This document shows, piece after piece, positions 1 through 5,835 of a DNA stretch of 7,251 nucleotides (position 1 is the first letter of the stretch; each line of letters starts with the position of its first letter). A model generated the notes under the pieces. That model was given only the letters and a program-made list of their open reading frames with translations, had not been told where the DNA came from and made no database searches. A program made the position numbers and the translations under genes. The DNA is from an uncultured Clostridia bacterium (GTDB lineage: Bacteria > Bacillota_A > Clostridia > Oscillospirales > Oscillospiraceae), in NCBI GenBank assembly GCA_946405325.1, contig CAMJGU010000041.1:1-7251 (forward strand), written 5' to 3'.

Positions 1-1341
1 CGCCTCGCGTGCCTGCTTCTGCGCCTCGGGCGAGTACTTCTCGGGGTCGATCGTGCCCGTGTAGGTGCCCTTCGACCGTTCGCGGCGCGCTTCGTCAATA
101 GCGCCGCAGCGCTTTTCAAACTCTTCCTTCGACGTGACCAGCGCAAGGCCGCTGAGCATGGCATCGAAGCGCTCTCTGCCGTACTGGTGGTCGCGCACCT
201 TGTTGCCGCGCAGGTCGAGGTATTTCGAGATCTTATCCCTTGCCTCCGCCGGATTGCCCTTGCCGTCGGCAAAATTCTGCATCGCCTGGAGCGCTTCCTT
301 GTACTCCTTGGAGTTGCCGACGAAGAAGCTCTTGAGCTTTCCGGTGAACGATTTTTGGGCGCTTTTTTTCAGCTGATCCACGAGCACTTTCGCTGACTCC
401 CGGCGCTCCTGCATCTCCTGCTCCCGCGCCCCTTGCAGTTCACCGACGCGATTCACCGTATAATCCGGAGTGGGTGGCATTTTCCAGGTCACACCGAAAA
501 AGTCCGCCGTTTTGTTGATCATATCGGCGTGGAACAGCTCCACGAATTCCTTCTTCGAGGCTTGCTGTCCCGCCTCGAATGTGAGCTTATCCATATCAGC
601 CTCAGGCGGCAGCTTATCGTACAGCCACTTATTGCTGTCCGACATCCTTTTCTGCACGGCAGACATCCGGGCGTAGACGGTCGCCGCGTCAAACTGCCAG
701 AGGCACATCTGCAAGTCGGTGTTGTAATAGGCAGGCTGGCCCTCGGGCACCTTATCGTTCTGATGCTCCGCCCGCCAAGCGGGGTCGTTCGCCCTCTCCT
801 GTATGTCCCTGATACGTTGGGTAAGCTGTTCGTTTTTCTGCTGCAACCAGGCGCCGTAGGTACCTTCGGGGAAAACTCCCTTCTTCTGCCGCTGCTCCGG
901 CTGCCTTTGTCCCCGTTCCTGCGTGGTCGTCTCCCGCTTTGCTTGCATAGCGGTGAGATTCTGAAGCATATCCTCCGGGGTGGGTGGTTCTTTCCCGTTC
1001 ATGCCCAAGCGCTCGATCGTTTGGTCAAGCCTGTCGTAGTCGAACGGCTCCATGTACTCTTTGTCTTCCTTGTGCGCTTCCACCTCGCCATTGATCACAC
1101 TTCTGACATGCTCTTCCATCCGGTCTGTCATCTTCAGCTGCTGCTGGGCACCCATCATCTTCCTCTGCATGATGGCCAAACTGGCGTAGGCTTCCACCAC
1201 GCCTTTCTCCGCACCGTATATTTGCCGGGCATTGAGCTCCGGGTTCTTCATTTGCCCGAGATACATCGCGAGCCTTTTGATCTGCTGCTGCATCCAAAAA
1301 CCATAGGTGCCTTCGGCGTACTGAGTCACTTCGTTCGGCAT
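1..1341 (-). CDS. Large helical protein of unknown function, 5' part only (C-terminus beyond left edge)
   Basis: I do not recognise this family. The reading frame is open from the ATG at 1341 to the window edge, 447 codons with no stop, so the protein is longer than seen here. The start is well supported: it is the only ATG, GTG or TTG in frame after the upstream TGA, and AGGAAG sits 8 bases before it. The translation begins MPNEVTQYAEGTYGFWMQQQ. It has no signal peptide or membrane segment and is rich in Gln, Lys, Glu, Met and Arg, so it is probably cytoplasmic and largely alpha-helical. Residues about 9-145 and 158-318 are related to each other. Both begin EGTYG(F/A)W(M/L)QQ, continue through a Y-A-x-x-x-x-x-Q-(R/K)-(K/R)-M helix, and reach a PPTP motif (residues 119-122 and 289-292) followed by an Arg/Glu-rich helix. 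Residues about 331-423 look like a separate helical segment, and a third GTY motif lies at 425-427. Base composition is less GC-rich than in the neighbours, which may mean separate ancestry. The long plus-strand frame over the same bases is a shadow. Confidence 0.75.
   Translation of the reverse strand, partial: MPNEVTQYAEGTYGFWMQQQIKRLAMYLGQMKNPELNARQIYGAEKGVVEAYASLAIMQRKMMGAQQQLKMTDRMEEHVRSVINGEVEAHKEDKEYMEPFDYDRLDQTIERLGMNGKEPPTPEDMLQNLTAMQAKRETTTQERGQRQPEQRQKKGVFPEGTYGAWLQQKNEQLTQRIRDIQERANDPAWRAEHQNDKVPEGQPAYYNTDLQMCLWQFDAATVYARMSAVQKRMSDSNKWLYDKLPPEADMDKLTFEAGQQASKKEFVELFHADMINKTADFFGVTWKMPPTPDYTVNRVGELQGAREQEMQERRESAKVLVDQLKKSAQKSFTGKLKSFFVGNSKEYKEALQAMQNFADGKGNPAEARDKISKYLDLRGNKVRDHQYGRERFDAMLSGLALVTSKEEFEKRCGAIDEARRERSKGTYTGTIDPEKYSPEAQKQAREA
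388..1317 (-). repeat. Tandem internal duplication within the unknown helical protein
   Basis: Unit 1 covers about bases 1317-907 and unit 2 about 870-388, reading on the minus strand. Aligned landmarks, in order, are EGTYGFWMQQ against EGTYGAWLQQ, EAYASLAIMQRKMM against ATVYARMSAVQKRM, EYMEPFDYDRLDQTIERLG against EFVELFHADMINKTADFFG, and EPPTPE against MPPTPD. Unit 2 is longer because of an insertion of about 20 residues after its first helix. The match is clear in protein but weak in DNA (the PPTP codons at 976-987 and 466-477 differ by one base), so the duplication is old. Confidence 0.75.
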
Positions 1342-1467
1342 AATTCGTTCTTCCTTTTCATTGATGTAGATTGTGCCCCGCGCTTCTTTGAAATCGATGT
1401 CAGAGGTGTCGGATCAATAATTGCGATTTGATTTTAAAAGGAATTACGATACCGGTTTGTTGAAAGC

Positions 1468-1497
1468 ACTATAACACACGCTATATATCACTTTCAG
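1468..1497 (-). promoter_or_regulatory. Candidate promoter for the unknown helical protein
   Basis: On the minus strand there is a -10 TATAGT (1468-1473) preceded by TGT, an extended -10 element. An 18-base spacer separates it from CTGAAA (1492-1497) as a weak -35. The predicted RNA start near 1461 gives a leader of about 120 bases. The surrounding 1342-1601 gap is AT-rich and holds no gene that I can support. An inverted repeat TGAAAG/CTTTCA (1461-1466 and 1491-1496) brackets the promoter. Both elements are below consensus, so this is tentative. Confidence 0.4.
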
Positions 1498-1542
1498 TAC
1501 AAATCAGTATCAAAAATATTACAAAACTAAAAATTTTTCATT

Positions 1543-1605
1543 TTGACCAAATAATGCAAGAAAAAACCAACAAAAATCTGGTCAATTTGCCGGATTCGTG
1601 GTCAA
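1543..1605. repeat. Short TTGACCA/TGGTCAA repeat cluster
   Basis: TTGACCA lies at 1543-1549 and its exact complement-reverse TGGTCAA at 1579-1585. A second TGGTCAA sits at 1599-1605, exactly 20 bases from the previous copy and overlapping the stop codon of the regulator gene. The outer pair could form a weak 7-bp stem with a loop of 29 bases, but there is no GC-rich stem with a T run, so it is a poor terminator. It may equally be a set of protein binding sites, or chance. Confidence 0.35.
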
Positions 1606-2378
1606 TACCCCTCGTTCCAGACCGCCCAGGAGTAGCCGTACAGATAAAAACCGCGAAACTCCATCTCCGCCTCGGGTTCGCCGCGCAGATAGCGGTACAG
1701 GTCGCAGTCGACCAGCTCCGGACGGATGCGCATGAATCCGCCGCCGATCTCAAAGATCTCGCTGATCCCGTACTCGTGCAGCGTGTCGCGGAGGCTGTTG
1801 ACGATCACGTTGAAGTAGTTTTGCGCTTTCGCGTCGTACTCCCGATCCTCCCACATTTCCGTAAAGGCAACCTTTCTCGACACCTCGCCGCCTCTGCGGT
1901 CGATCAGCAGCGCGAGCAGCTCCTTGGCCTTTGCGCGCTCAAAATGCACCGCCCGGCCGTCCACCGCGACGGAGAACGTGCCGAAGGTATGTACCGAGAT
2001 GTGGGACACGTCCGTTTCCGCGCGGCTGAGCAGAAGCTGGTTGATCTGCGCTGCCAGCGCCGCCGGATCAAGCGGCTTGATCAGATAGCCGAACGGGTGT
2101 ACGGCATAGGCTTCGAGCGCGTGCTGCGCGTCCTCCGCCAAGAAGATGATCGCGAGCCGCGCATATTTTTCCCGCAGCTTCGCCGCCAGATCGATCCCGC
2201 TCATTTCCTTGAGCTTGACGGCGAGCAGCAGAAGATCGGCGTGATCCATTTCAAGCCACGTCCTTGCCTCCCGTATATCCGTAAAGCCGGTTGCGTAATC
2301 GACGTCCGGAAGCTCCCTGCATACGGAGAGCACCTGGTTCAAAGCACTCTCGTCGCTCTCCACGCAGACTACCCGCAT
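1602..2378 (-). CDS. Transcription regulator: degenerate receiver domain plus SARP-like winged helix
   Basis: This is a 258-residue cytoplasmic DNA-binding protein. Residues 1-115 have the fold pattern of a response-regulator receiver, including the late FGYLIKP segment with conserved Lys101. Residues about 126-222 are an OmpR/SARP-type winged helix, with HTFGTFSVAVDG, the helix AKAKELLALLIDRRGG and the recognition region NVIVNSLRDTLHEYGI. The tail from CDLYRYLRG to the end resembles the short C-terminus of this Clostridial regulator type; a full BTAD domain is absent. The phosphorylation site is missing: Ala53 stands where the phosphoacceptor Asp belongs in DLLLLAVKL, the acidic pair is Glu7-Ser8, and Ala81 replaces the usual Thr/Ser. 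It is therefore probably not controlled by a histidine kinase. I chose the ATG at 2378 because GGGGGG and AGGT precede it. An ATG at 2408 would add ten residues but has no ribosome binding site and lies only about 15 bases after the predicted RNA start. Targets are unknown. Confidence 0.85.
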   Translation of the reverse strand: MRVVCVESDESALNQVLSVCRELPDVDYATGFTDIREARTWLEMDHADLLLLAVKLKEMSGIDLAAKLREKYARLAIIFLAEDAQHALEAYAVHPFGYLIKPLDPAALAAQINQLLLSRAETDVSHISVHTFGTFSVAVDGRAVHFERAKAKELLALLIDRRGGEVSRKVAFTEMWEDREYDAKAQNYFNVIVNSLRDTLHEYGISEIFEIGGGFMRIRPELVDCDLYRYLRGEPEAEMEFRGFYLYGYSWAVWNEGY

Positions 2379-2429
2379 ACCTACCCCCCCGTCTTTCTTG
2401 CCATGCACATACTGCGCCGATTTTCATTC

Positions 2430-2458
2430 ATTATACAATATAGCATACTTCCACTAAA
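2430..2458 (-). promoter_or_regulatory. Candidate promoter for the pseudo-receiver regulator
   Basis: On the minus strand there is a perfect -10 TATAAT (2430-2435), then a 17-base spacer, then TTTAGT (2453-2458) as a weak -35 matching three of six consensus bases. The predicted RNA start near 2423 leaves a leader of about 45 bases before the chosen ATG at 2378. Confidence 0.5.
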
Positions 2459-2483
2459 TGAAAAGTAAAATTTGCAAAAAAGC

Positions 2484-2530
2484 TCAAAAAAAGCGAAATT
2501 CCCCGAAACCTTGCGGTTTCAGGGGATTTT
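2484..2530 (-). terminator. Rho-independent terminator after rlmA
   Basis: Beginning four bases past the rlmA stop codon, the minus strand folds into a stem pairing AAAATCCCC and GAAACC with GGTTTC and GGGG-AATTT. There is one unpaired T on the 5' arm and a GCAA loop, a stable GNRA tetraloop in this orientation. A run of seven T follows after a short gap (A run at 2486-2492 on the plus strand). It separates rlmA from the regulator gene. Confidence 0.85.
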
Positions 2531-2533
2531 TCG

Positions 2534-3337
2534 TTATAATCGCTCATACGTCCCGATCACAAACTCGATCTCGGTTTCCAGCCGCTCCACGCCGCGCAGC
2601 TTTTCCCTGTCCCGCTCGCCGGTGTGGAAATAGTACGGCGTCATGCGAAACACCGCCTCGATGTCCTCCGGCGTTTCGAGCGTGATACGGCCGCTCACCT
2701 TCCGCACGGACACGCGGCGCAGCGCCGCCGTCTCCGGCAGCTGCTCGTCGTTGAGGTAGGGTTCGTCGTACAGCAGCTCCTTGAGCCCGAACAGATGCCG
2801 CGCGCCGGGCACCACGGTAAAAAGCCGCCCGCCGGGGCGCAGCACGCGGGAGAACTCCCCCTCGTGGAACGGCGCGAACAGGTGCACCGCCGTGTCCACG
2901 CTGCCCGACGCCACGGGGATCGCGGCGAGGTTCGCCACGAAGTACATTGCGCCGCCGCGCTTCGCCGCGAGGCGTACCATTTCCCGGGAGAGGTCGAAGC
3001 CGTAGGCCTCGATCCCGTCCAGCCGCCCCAGCGCGGCGGTGTAGTACCCCTCCCCGCAGCAGATGTCCAGCAGCGTCCCCTGCCGCTCGCGCACGATCTC
3101 CGTCAGCGCGTCGCGCAGCGGCGCGTAATAGCCGCGGTTGAGAAACTCCTGCCGACTGCGGGCGGACGCCTTGTCGTCACCCAAGCGATCCCCGCTCCTG
3201 GAGGTTCGGAGCAGGTTGACATAACCCTCCTTCGCTCGGTCGAAGGAATGCCCCTTGCCGCAGGCGAAGGTCCTGTCCCCCGCGTGCAGCGCGCCGCCGC
3301 AAACGGGGCAGATGAGAATGTTGTGTTTGATTTCCAT
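2534..3337 (-). CDS. rlmA: 23S rRNA (guanine-N1-)-methyltransferase, RlmA family
   Basis: This enzyme transfers a methyl group from S-adenosylmethionine to N1 of a guanine in the helix 35 hairpin of 23S rRNA. In the family, RlmA(I) targets G745 and the Gram-positive RlmA(II)/TlrB type targets G748; which applies here cannot be read from the sequence. The 267 residues match the family length. The N-terminal zinc finger has CPVC (Cys10, Cys13), Cys26 and His30. Residues about 45-75 hold the family-typical GDDKASARSRQEFLNRGYY stretch. The Rossmann methyltransferase core follows, with motif I LLDICCGEGYYT (89-100), FDLS (114-117) and the motif IV region AVHLFAPFH (150-158). The ATG at 3337 is preceded by GGGAG, 6 bases away. 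It is transcribed alone from its own promoter and ends at a terminator. Members of the TlrB branch can give resistance to some macrolides such as tylosin; resistance should not be assumed here. Confidence 0.93.
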   Translation of the reverse strand: MEIKHNILICPVCGGALHAGDRTFACGKGHSFDRAKEGYVNLLRTSRSGDRLGDDKASARSRQEFLNRGYYAPLRDALTEIVRERQGTLLDICCGEGYYTAALGRLDGIEAYGFDLSREMVRLAAKRGGAMYFVANLAAIPVASGSVDTAVHLFAPFHEGEFSRVLRPGGRLFTVVPGARHLFGLKELLYDEPYLNDEQLPETAALRRVSVRKVSGRITLETPEDIEAVFRMTPYYFHTGERDREKLRGVERLETEIEFVIGTYERL

Positions 3338-3360
3338 GTGCCGCTCCCAATTTTTTTCCC

Positions 3361-3389
3361 ATCATACCCTTTGGGGCGGAAAAACGCAA
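3361..3389 (-). promoter_or_regulatory. Promoter of rlmA
   Basis: On the minus strand: -35 TTGCGT (3384-3389), a 17-base spacer, and -10 TATGAT (3361-3366). The predicted RNA start near 3354 gives a short leader of about 17 bases that still contains the GGGAG ribosome binding site. Confidence 0.65.
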
Positions 3390-3399
3390 GCGTCGGCAC

Positions 3400-3428
3400 T
3401 TGAAAAAACACCGCCGCGCCGTTATCAT
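3400..3428 (+). promoter_or_regulatory. Promoter of the amidohydrolase-thioesterase operon
   Basis: -35 TTGAAA (3400-3405), a spacer of exactly 17 bases, and -10 TATCAT (3423-3428). The predicted start near 3435 would fall at or just before the GGGAGG ribosome binding site, so the leader is very short. Its -35 lies only 10 bases from the -35 of the divergent rlmA promoter. Confidence 0.65.
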
Positions 3429-3449
3429 AGGAAGCGGGAGGCGTTGCTT

Positions 3450-4622
3450 ATGGAAGCCTATCAACTGACCGAGGAAGAATATCAGCAGGTGCTTGCCCTG
3501 CGGCACGACCTGCATCAGCACCCGGAGCTGTCCGGGCAGGAGGTGCGCACCACCGCGAAGCTGCGGGAATTTTTCGCGGCGCTGCCGGCGTTCCGCGTCC
3601 TGCCGCCGATCACCGAGACTGGTCTGGTCGCACAGATCACGGGCGACGGCGCGCTGCCGGAGATCATGCTCCGCGCGGACATTGACGCGCTGCCCCAGCA
3701 CGAGGAGGTCGAGTGCCCGTGGAAGTCGCAGGTCGACGGCGTGATGCACGCCTGCGGACACGACCTGCACACCGCGGCGCTCGCGGGCGCGGCGCTGCTG
3801 CTCGCGCGCGCCAAGATGGACGGCAAGCTGCGCGGTACCGTCGATCTGGTGTTCCAGCCCTCCGAGGAGACCACCAACGGCGCCAAGCGCCTCATCGACG
3901 CGGGGCTGTTCGAGCATATCCATCCCGCGTACTGCTTCGGCATCCACAACTGGCCGTCCGTCCCCACGGGCAGCGTCGTGTGCCGCGTGGGCGCGATCAT
4001 GTCCGCGAAGAAGAACTTTGCCGTCCGCGTCCACGGCTTCGGCGGGCACGGCTCGATGCCGCAGCTCAACATCGATCCCATCGTCTGCGCCGCCGCCATG
4101 GTGCAGTCGCTCCAGACCGTCGTGAGCCGCAACATGGACCCGCGGGACGCGGTGGTGCTGACCGTCAGCGCCATTGAGGGCGGCAGCGAGGCCAATCTGG
4201 TGGTGGAGGACGCCACGCTGCACGTGACCGTCCGTGCGCTCTCCGAGCAGGCAATGGCGCGCGCGACCGAGCGCATCGAGAGCATCGTCGCCAACACCGC
4301 CGCGGCGTACGAGTGCCGCAGCGAGATCGTCTGGCAGGAGGACATCCCCGCCGTGTGGAACTCCGCGGAGATGACCGCCCGTGCGGAGCAATGTGTCAAG
4401 GCGGTCGGCTTGACACTCTCTGACGCGCCGCCCTCCATGGCGAGCGAGGATTTTTCGCTCTACCGCGCCTTCGCGCCGTCGTTCTTCTACTGGGTCGGCA
4501 GCACCGCCCCCGGCGCGCCGGTGGAGGAGCTGCACCGCCCGCGCTTCCACGCGGACGACGGGGCGCTGCGCGGCGCGGCGGCGCTCTACGCCGCCTCCGC
4601 GCTCGAAAACGGTTTGGAATAA
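3450..4622 (+). CDS. M20 family metallo-amidohydrolase (M20D type; N-acyl-amino-acid or IAA-amino-acid hydrolase-like)
   Basis: This is a 390-residue cytoplasmic hydrolase that would cleave an amide bond in an N-acyl amino acid or similar compound, using a two-metal site. The M20D fold is clear: RHDLHQHPELSGQE near the N-terminus, ADIDALP (76-82), and the metal-binding motif HACGHDLHTA. Expected ligands are Cys102, His104, Glu140 (in PSEE, with Glu139 as catalytic base), His166 (GIHNWP) and His362 (LHRP). The dimerisation or lid domain spans about 184-300, with GFGGHGSMP and the usual Asn/Asp-rich edge. Nothing essential is missing. The start at 3450 has GGGAGG 8 bases upstream; the frame extends up to 3255 but has no ribosome binding site there and would overlap the rlmA promoter and start. 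The next gene follows 30 bases later and is probably co-transcribed. Substrate is not predictable: hippurate, N-acetyl-diaminopimelate, indole-acetyl-amino acid and aminobenzoyl-glutamate hydrolases all share this fold. Confidence 0.92.
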   Translation: MEAYQLTEEEYQQVLALRHDLHQHPELSGQEVRTTAKLREFFAALPAFRVLPPITETGLVAQITGDGALPEIMLRADIDALPQHEEVECPWKSQVDGVMHACGHDLHTAALAGAALLLARAKMDGKLRGTVDLVFQPSEETTNGAKRLIDAGLFEHIHPAYCFGIHNWPSVPTGSVVCRVGAIMSAKKNFAVRVHGFGGHGSMPQLNIDPIVCAAAMVQSLQTVVSRNMDPRDAVVLTVSAIEGGSEANLVVEDATLHVTVRALSEQAMARATERIESIVANTAAAYECRSEIVWQEDIPAVWNSAEMTARAEQCVKAVGLTLSDAPPSMASEDFSLYRAFAPSFFYWVGSTAPGAPVEELHRPRFHADDGALRGAAALYAASALENGLE

Positions 4623-4652
4623 TTCAACATCATATTACAGGAGGTATGCGCT

Positions 4653-5033
4653 ATGGACAAGCCCACCGAGTACACCCTGACCTGGACGGTCACGGACGAC
4701 ATGACGGCGAAACGCATCGGCTCCGCCGGGTCGAAGATCCTCTCCACCCCCAACATGGTTGCGCTGATGGAGGCCGCGTCGCTGGAGTTGGCGAAGGCGT
4801 ACCTTGGCGAGGGTATGACCACCGTCGGCGCGGAGATCCACTGCCGCCACCTGGCGCCCACGCCGGTGGGGATGAACGTGAGCGCCACCACACGCCTGCG
4901 GAGCATTGAGCGGCGCAAGATGTGGTTCGACATCGAGGTGAACGACGAAAAGGGCAAGTGCGGCGAAGGCTCGCATCTGCGCATCATGGTCACGCCCAAG
5001 GGCATCAGCGATAAGGCGGAACAGAAGGAATAA
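4653..5033 (+). CDS. FlK-like hotdog-fold acyl-CoA thioesterase
   Basis: This 126-residue single hotdog-domain protein would hydrolyse an acyl-CoA thioester in the cytoplasm, probably as a dimer. It resembles fluoroacetyl-CoA thioesterase FlK: Thr32, Glu40, Gly59 and His66 keep exactly the spacing of FlK Thr42, Glu50, Gly69 and His76. The key stretches are STPNMVALME (31-40) and TTVGAEIHCRHLAPTPVG (56-73). The residue at the position of the FlK lid Phe36 appears to be Gly26, so a fluoroacetate-specific gate is unlikely; this rests on an ungapped alignment. The start at 4653 has AGGAGG 8 bases upstream, and the out-of-frame ATG at 4646 is too close to that site. It lies 30 bases after the amidohydrolase and is followed at once by a terminator, so it is the second and last gene of that operon. 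Natural substrate unknown. Confidence 0.88.
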   Translation: MDKPTEYTLTWTVTDDMTAKRIGSAGSKILSTPNMVALMEAASLELAKAYLGEGMTTVGAEIHCRHLAPTPVGMNVSATTRLRSIERRKMWFDIEVNDEKGKCGEGSHLRIMVTPKGISDKAEQKE

Positions 5034-5036
5034 AGG

Positions 5037-5068
5037 AAACCGCTCCCATCCGGGAGCGGTTTTTCTTT
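5037..5068 (+). terminator. Rho-independent terminator, convergent, possibly bidirectional
   Basis: A perfect 11-bp stem pairs AAACCGCTCCC (5037-5047) with GGGAGCGGTTT (5052-5062) around an ATCC loop and is followed by TTTTTCTTT. It lies 3 bases after the thioesterase stop codon. The facing CYTH gene stops at 5068, so the same hairpin may also end the minus-strand operon, though its T run in that direction (TTTCCTTTATT) is interrupted. Confidence 0.9.
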
Positions 5069-5547
5069 CAGGCGTCCAGTCTCGTCTGCCGCCAGTATTC
5101 CCTCATGCGGAAGCTTCTCTGCTCCGTGGTCTCCGTGCCGAACCACGCGGGCGGTGTGAACGCGTTCGCCGCCTCGATGCTCGGGAACTCGATCTCGGCG
5201 TAGGTGAAGCCGGTGTCACGCTCGGGGTCGACGACGGAAAACTCCAGCTCGCGGCCCTCGTAATCATACGTCCGGTGATCCTTGACCACAGGCGCGCGGC
5301 CGTCCGTCATGCGCAGCAGCGCCTCGTACTCCTCCGCCGATAAATCCTTGATGATCTCGTCCCGCACCAGCGTCCCGTCGGACTTGATCGTGAGGTCATA
5401 GCGATTCGGCGCACCATGCATCAGATCCTCATACTTGCGGATGCGCACCTCCGGCGTCAGCGAAAGATAGCTCTGCGACATGCGGGTGTGGGTCAGCGCC
5501 GGCAGCTCCGGCGCATGGGGCATGTGCCACTTGCGTTCGATCTCCAT
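5068..5547 (-). CDS. CYTH domain protein (triphosphate tunnel metalloenzyme)
   Basis: This 159-residue cytoplasmic enzyme belongs to the CYTH superfamily, whose members hydrolyse or cyclise triphosphates inside a beta-barrel tunnel (inorganic triphosphatase, thiamine triphosphatase, class IV adenylate cyclase). The signature ExExK is present at the very N-terminus as MEIERKW (Glu2, Glu4, Lys6). Other tunnel residues are visible in order: QSYL (25-28), RIR (35-37), LTIKS (52-56), VRDE (61-64), KDHR (89-92) and AEIEF (117-121, with the acidic Glu118 and Glu120). The set is complete, so it should be active. The size suits a small triphosphatase better than the larger enzymes fused to a CHAD domain. 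The ATG at 5547 has AAAGGAG 6 bases upstream, overlapping the stop codon of the acylphosphatase gene; it is the last gene of a three-gene operon. Triphosphatase is the most likely activity, but the substrate cannot be fixed from sequence. Confidence 0.9.
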   Translation of the reverse strand: MEIERKWHMPHAPELPALTHTRMSQSYLSLTPEVRIRKYEDLMHGAPNRYDLTIKSDGTLVRDEIIKDLSAEEYEALLRMTDGRAPVVKDHRTYDYEGRELEFSVVDPERDTGFTYAEIEFPSIEAANAFTPPAWFGTETTEQRSFRMREYWRQTRLDA

Positions 5548-5559
5548 CCAGTTCTCCTT

Positions 5560-5835
5560 TCAGTATCCCTTGGTGCGGAAGCTGCGCTCGTCCTCCACGA
5601 GCGGGATCGTGCGGATCTCTATGTCGTCGATGATAATGAAGCGCTGGGTGCGCAGGCCGCGCAGCAGCTCCGCGATCGCGTCCTCGTCGCCCTGCACCTC
5701 CATCTCCACGCGGCCGTCCCAGAGGTTTTCCACCCAGCCGGTCAGTCCCAACGGGCGGGCGAGATAGATGGCGCTGTAGCGAAAGCCGACGCCCTGCACG
5801 CGCCCGGAAAAGTAGATATGTTTCCTGACTTTCAT
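5560..5835 (-). CDS. acyP: Acylphosphatase
   Basis: This 91-residue protein hydrolyses the carboxyl-phosphate bond of acyl phosphates such as acetyl, carbamoyl or 1,3-bisphosphoglycerate. The signature GRVQGVGFRY gives catalytic Arg19, and GWVENLWDG gives catalytic Asn37, 18 residues apart as in the well-studied enzymes (Arg23/Asn41). Length matches the single-domain family. The start at 5835 overlaps the stop codon of the upstream HAD gene as ATGA (5832-5835), and GGGAGG lies 10 bases upstream inside that gene, so translation is probably coupled. A longer open frame upstream to 6264 overlies the HAD gene in another frame and is a shadow. The CYTH gene starts 12 bases after the stop. The C-terminus ERSFRTKGY is slightly longer than in minimal acylphosphatases. 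Confidence 0.95.
   Translation of the reverse strand: MKVRKHIYFSGRVQGVGFRYSAIYLARPLGLTGWVENLWDGRVEMEVQGDEDAIAELLRGLRTQRFIIIDDIEIRTIPLVEDERSFRTKGY

Noticed and set aside
433..1431. Open frame of 332 codons on the plus strand
   Set aside because: It lies opposite the unknown helical protein, has no ribosome binding site, and its product is a low-complexity Leu/His/Arg-rich sequence typical of an antisense shadow. The minus-strand frame has a good start, coherent helical composition and internal protein repeats.
1342..1601. Possible small RNA, riboswitch or small gene in the AT-rich gap
   Set aside because: No GC-rich stem, no T-run terminator and no frame with a ribosome binding site was found; only the candidate promoter and short repeats can be supported.
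2379..2408. Upstream ATG at 2408 for the regulator
   Set aside because: It has no Shine-Dalgarno sequence and would add residues before the first receiver strand; 2378 fits both the family start and the ribosome binding site.
1554..2468. Open frame of 304 codons on the plus strand
   Set aside because: It is antisense to the regulator, whose domains are recognisable. The plus-strand product has no recognisable domain.
3255..3449. Longer start for the amidohydrolase
   Set aside because: The frame is open, but the extra residues do not belong to the family, and it would start inside rlmA with no ribosome binding site, while 3450 has GGGAGG at ideal spacing.
3177..4550. Open frame of 457 codons on the minus strand
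   Set aside because: It is antisense to the complete M20 amidohydrolase and runs into rlmA out of frame; its His/Arg/Ala-rich product is a GC-rich shadow.
4646..4909. ATG at 4646 opening another frame
   Set aside because: It is 1-2 bases from the AGGAGG site and encodes a low-complexity Arg/Gly/His product; the hotdog thioesterase starts at 4653 in the proper frame.
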